Assembly (NCBI GenBank): GCA_012799265.1
Contig: JAAZLP010000376.1
Coordinates: 1-8,795 of the forward strand
Direction of reading: 5' to 3'
DNA length: 8,795 bases
Origin: Phyllobacteriaceae bacterium
GTDB lineage: Bacteria > Pseudomonadota > Alphaproteobacteria > Rhizobiales > Devosiaceae
How positions within the stretch are numbered: position 1 is the first letter of the stretch; the number at the start of each line of letters is the position of its first letter. The position numbers were made by a program, and so were the translations under genes. The notes below the pieces were generated by a model. The model was not told where the DNA came from and ran no database searches. It saw nothing but the letters and a program-made list of their open reading frames with translations. Below, piece by piece: positions 4,398 through 8,795 of this stretch.

Positions 4398-6824
4398 TCA
4401 GGCAGTTTTTTGGGCTTTTTCATCCCACACCAACGGCGCCGGTCGACCCAGGAGGAAACCCTGGGCTTCAGTGCACCCTTCGACACGCAGGACTTCGAGC
4501 TGTTCGCTGGTTTCCACGCCCTCGGCAAGCACTGGCACTGAGAGGCTTTTACCCAGAGCCAGAATGGCCCGGACGATGGCCTTTGCCTGATCGTCATTTT
4601 CGACTTCGGCCATGAATGAGCGGTCGAGCTTGATCTTGTCGAATGGGAAGCTGCGCAGGGTATCGAGCGAGGAATAACCCGTGCCGAAATCGTCGATGGC
4701 GATGGAGACGCCCATCTGCTTGATTTCGTTCAGCACCGCGAGCGCCCGCTTGCGGTCCGAAATGATGGCAGTCTCGGTCACTTCCAGCTCAAGACGCTCG
4801 GGCGCAAGGCCCGTTTCGTCCAGCACCATGCGGACAAGGTCCGGCAGGCCAGTCTGGGAAAGCTGCAGCCCCGAGACATTGACCGCAATCTTGTGCGGTT
4901 CGGGCCAAAGGGCCGCTTCGCGGCAGGCATTGGCCAGCACCCAGGCACCGATGGAGCCAATGGCGCCACATTCCTCGGCAATGGGGATGAATTCTGCCGG
5001 CGACACGGGCCCATGGCCCGGTCGGTTCCAGCGCAGCAGCACTTCGTAGCCGGTGGTTTCTCCGGTCACGACGGATTTCTGGACCTGGTAGGCCAGATGG
5101 AATGCGTTCGTGTCGATGGCCGTCCACAGATCCTTGGCGATCGCGCGACGTTCCCGTGCGGCCTCGTCCATTTCCTGCTCATAATAGCAGATGCGCTGGT
5201 CGGGATCGTCCTTGGCCCGATAGAGGGCAAGGTCGGCATTATTGAGCAGCTTGGAGCGATCGAGACCATCATCGGGCGCAATGGCAACGCCCACACTGCC
5301 GCTCACATTGAGCACGGTGGTCCCATAGGTGACCCGCCCGCTCAAGGCCGCTTCAATCCGGGTCAGAAAATCGCGAAGCGCCGTCATTGTGGTGAATGGC
5401 TTGATGGCGGCGAACTCGTCACCACCGATGCGCGCAACAATCTCACCGTCCTTGAGATCATTCTTCAGACGTTCAGACACAACGCGCAGAACATGGTCAC
5501 CGGCCGCATGGCCGCAGCTGTCATTGATATCCTTGAAGCGATTGAGGTCGATGGCGATCACAGCCAGCTTCTCGGCCTCGTCGGTCTGCAGATTGCCGAG
5601 CGCGCCATCCAGCATGCTGATGAACCGGGCCCGGTTGGGAAGTCCGGTCAGGGAATCGTGGTGGGCAAGATGGGCAATGGCCGCTGCGTTGCGACGGCTC
5701 TCGGAAATGTCTTCCACCGTCGTGATCCAGGCGCCTTCCGCAGCAGGGCTGTGGCGAATGCGTAGAGCACGATCATCACCGAGCAGCTGGACCAACTCGC
5801 CGCCGCCGCGCTGGATCATATCGGTATATTCTTCGGCCAGATCGGCGGCACGGCGCGACGCCTCCTCCGGCTCGTCGCTCAGCGCGCTGAACGTGCGCTT
5901 GAGAATTTCGACAAGGGTGACGCCGACAATGTTCGTTTGACCCAGCCCGAGCAGAGCAGGCAGTCGCTCATTGTGCAGCAGCAGCCTTCCATCACCATCA
6001 AAGAGCGCGAGGCCTTGGCCCATATGGGTCAACGCCAGATTGAGGCGTTCATTTGCCTCGGCAACGCGCTGGGCGTCTGCAGCACGGCGGGCCATTTCCT
6101 TCGCCGTCCGGCGGCGATCAGCCTCATCGAGCACAATGCTGCCGATGGCAGCGGCCAGCACCAGAAGCGAGGTCATGGCGACCAGGATCGACAGCATCAG
6201 GCTGTCAATTTCCGTGGCTCCCTGCATGGGCAGGCAGTTGGAGAAATCGGCGCCAGACATGGAGGTGAAATGCAGGGTGCAGATGGCGATGGCCAAGAGC
6301 GTCGCCGCAAGCGCGCTGGACCGCCAGCCACTGCGCGTGGTCACCGCAAAAGCCAGCGCCGAGAGAACCATTCCGCCGAGAATGGACAGCGCGACAATGC
6401 CGGAATCCCAGACGATATCACCTTCCAACATCACAGCGGCAATGCCGGTATAGTGCATGACGGAGATACCGACGCCGACCGTGGCGCCACCCAGCACGCG
6501 GTCGATCAGCTTGCCGGAATGGACGGCAAGGGCAATGCCGCCGCCGCAGACGAGGATGGCGATCAGCAGGGACAGCGCCGTCAGCGGTACGTCATAGGCA
6601 AGCGTGATCCCCGGCCGGAAGGCCAGCATGGCGATGAAGTGCGTGCCCCAGATGCCCAGGCCCACCGCAAGCGCGGAAACGCCATTCCAGATCAGCCGCA
6701 TGCGTCCCTTCGCCTGTTGGGCATGGCGCATCAGGCCGACACAGGCATAGGTGGAAACCAAGCATACTGCGGCGGCCAAAAGGACTAGCGTAAGGTCGTG
6801 GCCTGACAAGAAAAATTCGAGCAC
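4398..6824 (-). CDS. MHYT-PAS-GGDEF-EAL membrane protein, cyclic-di-GMP synthesis/hydrolysis
   Basis: This is an 808-residue inner-membrane signalling protein. An N-terminal MHYT sensor with about seven membrane helices (about 8-235) has three characteristic motifs, THFIAM (H62), MHYTGIA (H124) and LHFTSM (H185); MHYT domains are proposed to bind metal and sense O2, CO or NO. Next come a linker helix, a PAS-like domain (about 260-375), a GGDEF domain (about 385-550) with intact GGDEF at 467-471, and an EAL domain (about 565-800). In the EAL part the residues E594 (EVL), N649, E684, DDFGTGYSSL (711-720), K732, E768 and Q788 are all present, so phosphodiesterase activity is expected. KDGE occupies the place of the RxxD inhibitory site, so cyclase feedback inhibition is probably absent. 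The start is GTG 6824; an in-frame TGA two codons upstream excludes a longer form. MucR and NbdA of Pseudomonas share the domain types. The net activity is not predictable. Confidence 0.93.
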   Translation of the reverse strand: MLEFFLSGHDLTLVLLAAAVCLVSTYACVGLMRHAQQAKGRMRLIWNGVSALAVGLGIWGTHFIAMLAFRPGITLAYDVPLTALSLLIAILVCGGGIALAVHSGKLIDRVLGGATVGVGISVMHYTGIAAVMLEGDIVWDSGIVALSILGGMVLSALAFAVTTRSGWRSSALAATLLAIAICTLHFTSMSGADFSNCLPMQGATEIDSLMLSILVAMTSLLVLAAAIGSIVLDEADRRRTAKEMARRAADAQRVAEANERLNLALTHMGQGLALFDGDGRLLLHNERLPALLGLGQTNIVGVTLVEILKRTFSALSDEPEEASRRAADLAEEYTDMIQRGGGELVQLLGDDRALRIRHSPAAEGAWITTVEDISESRRNAAAIAHLAHHDSLTGLPNRARFISMLDGALGNLQTDEAEKLAVIAIDLNRFKDINDSCGHAAGDHVLRVVSERLKNDLKDGEIVARIGGDEFAAIKPFTTMTALRDFLTRIEAALSGRVTYGTTVLNVSGSVGVAIAPDDGLDRSKLLNNADLALYRAKDDPDQRICYYEQEMDEAARERRAIAKDLWTAIDTNAFHLAYQVQKSVVTGETTGYEVLLRWNRPGHGPVSPAEFIPIAEECGAIGSIGAWVLANACREAALWPEPHKIAVNVSGLQLSQTGLPDLVRMVLDETGLAPERLELEVTETAIISDRKRALAVLNEIKQMGVSIAIDDFGTGYSSLDTLRSFPFDKIKLDRSFMAEVENDDQAKAIVRAILALGKSLSVPVLAEGVETSEQLEVLRVEGCTEAQGFLLGRPAPLVWDEKAQKTA

Positions 6825-6990
6825 GCGTCATCTGAATACGATCACACAGGCCGGCAGCTATAAGCACAATCCCTTACAAGAAAAACACCGGCCCGTTCGC
6901 ACTCCCGATCCGTTGCAAATATGCTTAGGAAACTGTTGCCAGGGCTACATTTTCAGTCATGAAGAGAGGCGGCCCCTTGAATGTATCATA

Positions 6991-7011
6991 TGTCCTGACA
7001 CACAATGGACA
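6991..7011. promoter_or_regulatory. Inverted repeat upstream of the ArsR-type regulator
   Basis: TGTCC (6991-6995) and GGACA (7007-7011) form a perfect 5-base inverted repeat separated by 11 bases, 21 bases in total and about two helical turns. It lies 30 bases before the regulator's ATG. It overlaps a weak promoter candidate, TTGAAT at 6977-6982 with CACAAT at 7001-7006. An autoregulatory operator is possible. The rest of the 216-base gap 6825-7040 shows nothing I can name. Confidence 0.3.
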
Positions 7012-7040
7012 GCCGTTTTTCTCCCCGCGCCGGATGACAC

Positions 7041-7970
7041 ATGAGCCGCAATTTTCTTGTTATCGATCCCGAGGAGGGGCTTGAGGTCCTCAAGGGCCTC
7101 GCCTCCCCCATTCGTATCAAGATGTTGAAATTGCTGCACGTTCAGGGGCCGCTCAACGGCAATGACATTGCGACCAGGCTCGATCTGCCGCAGTCGACGG
7201 TATCCACCAACCTGCAGATTCTCGAAGCTGCGGGGCTGATCCGGACCGAGACGCAGAAAGCGCGCAAGGGCAACCAGAAGATCTGCCACTCGACCTTTGA
7301 CGAAGTGCTGGTGATGTTCAAGGACGACATCAAACCGCTGCGCTCCAACAGTATCGAAGTGGCCATGCCGCTCGGGCTTTATACGAGCTGCGAAGTCTCT
7401 GCGCCCTGCGGCCTCTGCTCAACGGAGGGCATTATCGGCCTTCTCGACGTGCCCGACACCTTCCTCGATCCGGAGCGCATGAAGGCCGGGCTCATCTGGT
7501 TCACCCGCGGCTATGTGGAGTACCAGTTCCCCAACAATGCCAAGCTGGCGCAGAACAAGATCGAGGAGATGGAATTCTCGCTCGAACTGAGCTCGGAAGT
7601 CCCCGGCACCTCGGCAGACTGGCCCAGCGACATTACTCTTTCCGTCAACGGCACCGAAATCGGCACCTGGCTCTCGACCGGCGATTTTGGCGACAAGCGC
7701 GGGGTCTACACCCCCGACTGGTGGAAGCTGAAGGGCAGCCAATATGGCAAGCTCAAGAGCTGGCGCGTCACCAATGACGGCACCTATGTCGACGGCATGA
7801 AGATTTCGCCGGTCTCTCTCGTCGACCTCGACCTGGCGCATCACCACTCCATCCGCCTGCGCATCGCCGTGAAAGACGACGCCAAGCATCCCGGCGGGAT
7901 CAACATTTTCGGTCGCGGTTTCGGCAATTACGACCAGGACATCATCATGCGCCTGCAGACCGAGCGCTGA
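7041..7970 (+). CDS. ArsR-type winged-helix regulator with large C-terminal domain, probable arabinoside regulator
   Basis: The first 95 or so of 309 residues form an ArsR-like winged helix: LEVLKGLASPIRIKMLKLL (14-32), GNDIATRLDLPQSTVSTNLQ (40-59, the recognition region) and ILEAAGLIRTE (60-70). Ordinary ArsR repressors end near 100-120 residues; here about 200 more follow. That part holds a Cys cluster, SCEVSAPCGLCS with C117, C123 and C126, with C82 nearby, then a segment rich in aromatic residues and predicted beta strands (TPDWWKLKG, HHHSIRLRIAVKD, GGINIFGRGFGNY), suggestive of a beta-sandwich ligand domain. The ATG at 7041 is set by an in-frame TGA at 7035-7037; no strong Shine-Dalgarno is seen. 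The next gene, 133 bases on, encodes a GH51 arabinofuranosidase, so control by arabinose or arabino-oligosaccharides is inferred. The HTH call is firm; the effector and the metal or redox role of the cysteines are open. Confidence 0.82.
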   Translation: MSRNFLVIDPEEGLEVLKGLASPIRIKMLKLLHVQGPLNGNDIATRLDLPQSTVSTNLQILEAAGLIRTETQKARKGNQKICHSTFDEVLVMFKDDIKPLRSNSIEVAMPLGLYTSCEVSAPCGLCSTEGIIGLLDVPDTFLDPERMKAGLIWFTRGYVEYQFPNNAKLAQNKIEEMEFSLELSSEVPGTSADWPSDITLSVNGTEIGTWLSTGDFGDKRGVYTPDWWKLKGSQYGKLKSWRVTNDGTYVDGMKISPVSLVDLDLAHHHSIRLRIAVKDDAKHPGGINIFGRGFGNYDQDIIMRLQTER

Positions 7971-8014
7971 TCGCACTTCCGCACCCTGCTATCACGCCAG
8001 ATTTGCGCCAGACC

Positions 8015-8036
8015 GGACGCCATACCTATTGCGTCC
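8015..8036. promoter_or_regulatory. Inverted repeat in the regulator-arabinofuranosidase gap
   Basis: GGACGC (8015-8020) and GCGTCC (8031-8036) are perfectly complementary around a 10-base spacer. It lies 44 bases after the regulator's stop. No T-run follows, so it is a weak terminator at best; an operator or a chance repeat is equally possible. Confidence 0.25.
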
Positions 8037-8057
8037 CCGACGAAAGCGACGTTAAAA

Positions 8058-8087
8058 CCGATTTCATGATATAAATCCGCAAATCGG
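8058..8087. promoter_or_regulatory. Inverted repeats just upstream of the arabinofuranosidase gene
   Basis: CCGATTT (8058-8064) pairs perfectly with AAATCGG (8081-8087) across 16 bases. Its left arm can alternatively pair as GATTT (8060-8064) with AAATC (8073-8077) across 8 bases. The AT-rich centre includes TATAAA (8070-8075), a possible -10, in otherwise GC-rich DNA. Lying 17 bases before the ATG, it could be an operator for the upstream ArsR-type regulator or a leader hairpin that occludes the ribosome site. No good -35 was found. Confidence 0.4.
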
Positions 8088-8103
8088 GATGAGTGGGGGA
8101 GCC

Positions 8104-8795
8104 ATGAAGGCGTCGGTTATCGCAAACAAGGATTACACGGTCGCCAGGATCGACGACCGCGTCTATGGCGCCTTCCTCGAACATCTGGGGCGCGCCGTCT
8201 ACGAAGGCATCTACGAGCCCGACCACCCGACAGCCGACGCCAATGGCATGCGTGGCGACGTCATTGATCTGGTCAAGAAGCTGAACGTCCCGGTGGTGCG
8301 CTATCCGGGCGGCAATTTCGTCTCCGCCTACAATTGGGAAGACGGCATCGGCCCCCGCGACCAGCGCCCTACCCGGCTCGACCTCGCCTGGCACACATCC
8401 GAGAGCAATGCCGTCGGCATCCACGAATTTGCCGACTGGTGCGCCAGCGTGGGGACCGAGATGATGCTGGCCGTCAATCTCGGCTCGCGCGGCGTCGATG
8501 AAGCCCGCAACTTCCTCGAATATGTCAATCATCCCGGCGGCTCCTACTGGAGCGACCTGCGCATCAAGAACGGGCGCAAGGAGCCGTGGAACGTCAAGAT
8601 GTGGTGCCTCGGTAACGAGATGGACGGCCCCTGGCAGGTCGGCCAGAAGGACGCAGCCGAATATGGCAAGCTTGCCGTCAACACCGCGCGGGCCATGCGC
8701 ATGTTCGATCAGTCGCTTGAACTCGTCGTGTGCGGTTCCTCGCATTCCGACATGCCGAGCTATCCTGACTGGGAGCGCATCGTTTTGGAACACAC
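8104..8795 (+). CDS. abfA: GH51 alpha-L-arabinofuranosidase, N-terminal 230 residues (3' end outside window)
   Basis: GH51 enzymes release terminal L-arabinofuranose from arabinan, arabinoxylan and their oligosaccharides with retention of configuration. No stop occurs before the window ends, so about 230 residues are visible of a family usually near 500. The (beta/alpha)8 barrel opens with DDRVYGAFLEHLGRAVYEGI (17-36), then VVRYPGGNFVSAYNWEDGIG (64-83), and reaches MWCLGNEMDGPWQ (166-178), where E172 is the expected acid/base residue; the nucleophile Glu lies beyond the window. There is no signal peptide, so the enzyme should be cytosolic and act on imported oligosaccharides. The start ATG 8104 follows a purine-rich GGGGGAG at 8095-8101. 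The gene lies 133 bases after the ArsR-type regulator on the same strand, with inverted repeats in the gap, and that regulator probably controls it. Confidence 0.94.
   Translation, partial: MKASVIANKDYTVARIDDRVYGAFLEHLGRAVYEGIYEPDHPTADANGMRGDVIDLVKKLNVPVVRYPGGNFVSAYNWEDGIGPRDQRPTRLDLAWHTSESNAVGIHEFADWCASVGTEMMLAVNLGSRGVDEARNFLEYVNHPGGSYWSDLRIKNGRKEPWNVKMWCLGNEMDGPWQVGQKDAAEYGKLAVNTARAMRMFDQSLELVVCGSSHSDMPSYPDWERIVLEH

Noticed and set aside
4893..5765. 290-codon plus-strand open frame opposite the GGDEF-EAL gene
   Set aside because: It overlaps intact GGDEF and EAL coding sequence on the other strand. The product shows no family motif, and no ribosome site was evident.
5937..6788. 283-codon plus-strand open frame opposite the MHYT region
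   Set aside because: The product is very rich in Gln, His, Gly and Arg, as expected from the complement of a hydrophobic, membrane-coding sequence. The MHYT reading on the minus strand is clear.
6592..6867. 91-codon minus-strand frame overlapping the start of the MHYT gene
   Set aside because: It is the alternative frame of the same strand across the MHYT membrane region. The frame opening at GTG 6824 carries the conserved MHYT motifs.
7419..7976. 185-codon minus-strand open frame opposite the ArsR-type regulator
   Set aside because: It is antisense to the regulator, has no recognisable motif, and has the composition of a shadow frame.
8026..8793. 255-codon minus-strand open frame opposite the arabinofuranosidase
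   Set aside because: The plus strand encodes an unmistakable GH51 N-terminus with GNEMDGPWQ. The opposing frame has no domain signal and is a shadow.
1..8795. Mobile element, CRISPR array, toxin-antitoxin or defence system
   Set aside because: No transposase, integrase, regular spaced repeats, tRNA-linked attachment site or defence-family motif was found. Base composition is even across the window.

Overview
The window looks like chromosomal DNA of an alphaproteobacterium, most likely in the Hyphomicrobiales; a Devosia-like genus is a guess from the GC-rich codon usage and the gene mix, not a proof. Genes are tightly packed, with only three intergenic gaps of 130-220 bases. No rRNA, tRNA, CRISPR array, insertion sequence or phage gene is visible.

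Layout. (1) Bases 1-268, plus strand: the last 88 residues of a short-chain dehydrogenase/reductase. Its stop codon interlocks with that of the next gene. (2) Bases 265-3232, minus strand: an amino-sugar operon transcribed in the order GntR/UTRA regulator, SIS-type glucosamine-6-phosphate deaminase (NagB-II), N-acetylglucosamine-6-phosphate deacetylase (nagA). Both junctions are 4-base ATGA overlaps. (3) Bases 3233-3447: a divergent control region with two near-identical promoter/operator modules facing outwards. (4) Bases 3448-4350, plus strand: murQ, N-acetylmuramic acid-6-phosphate etherase. (5) Bases 4351-4397: a short convergent gap with a GNRA-loop hairpin. (6) Bases 4398-6824, minus strand: an 808-residue MHYT-PAS-GGDEF-EAL membrane protein of cyclic-di-GMP signalling. 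(7) Bases 6825-7040: the divergent gap. (8) Bases 7041-7970, plus strand: a 309-residue ArsR-type winged-helix regulator with a long C-terminal domain. (9) From 8104 to the window edge, plus strand: the first 230 residues of a GH51 alpha-L-arabinofuranosidase.

How they work together. MurQ removes lactate from MurNAc-6-P to give GlcNAc-6-P. NagA deacetylates that to GlcN-6-P, and NagB-II converts it to fructose-6-P and ammonia. The cassette therefore covers the shared lower route of cell-wall amino-sugar recycling and GlcNAc use. No sugar kinase or transporter is present here. The GntR regulator is the natural candidate to bind the two matching 18-base sites, one at its own operon promoter and one at murQ, making the two transcripts one regulon. 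The ArsR-type gene and the GH51 gene form a second, unrelated unit for arabinose-containing plant polysaccharide. The MHYT protein has no evident functional tie to either sugar unit.

Most interesting observations: the duplicated promoter/operator module with a direct-repeat rather than palindromic core, and the ArsR-type regulator whose roughly 200-residue C-terminal part with a Cys cluster may be a sugar-sensing domain paired with the arabinofuranosidase. Most genes belong to known families, and I see no clear sign of a wholly new multi-gene system.
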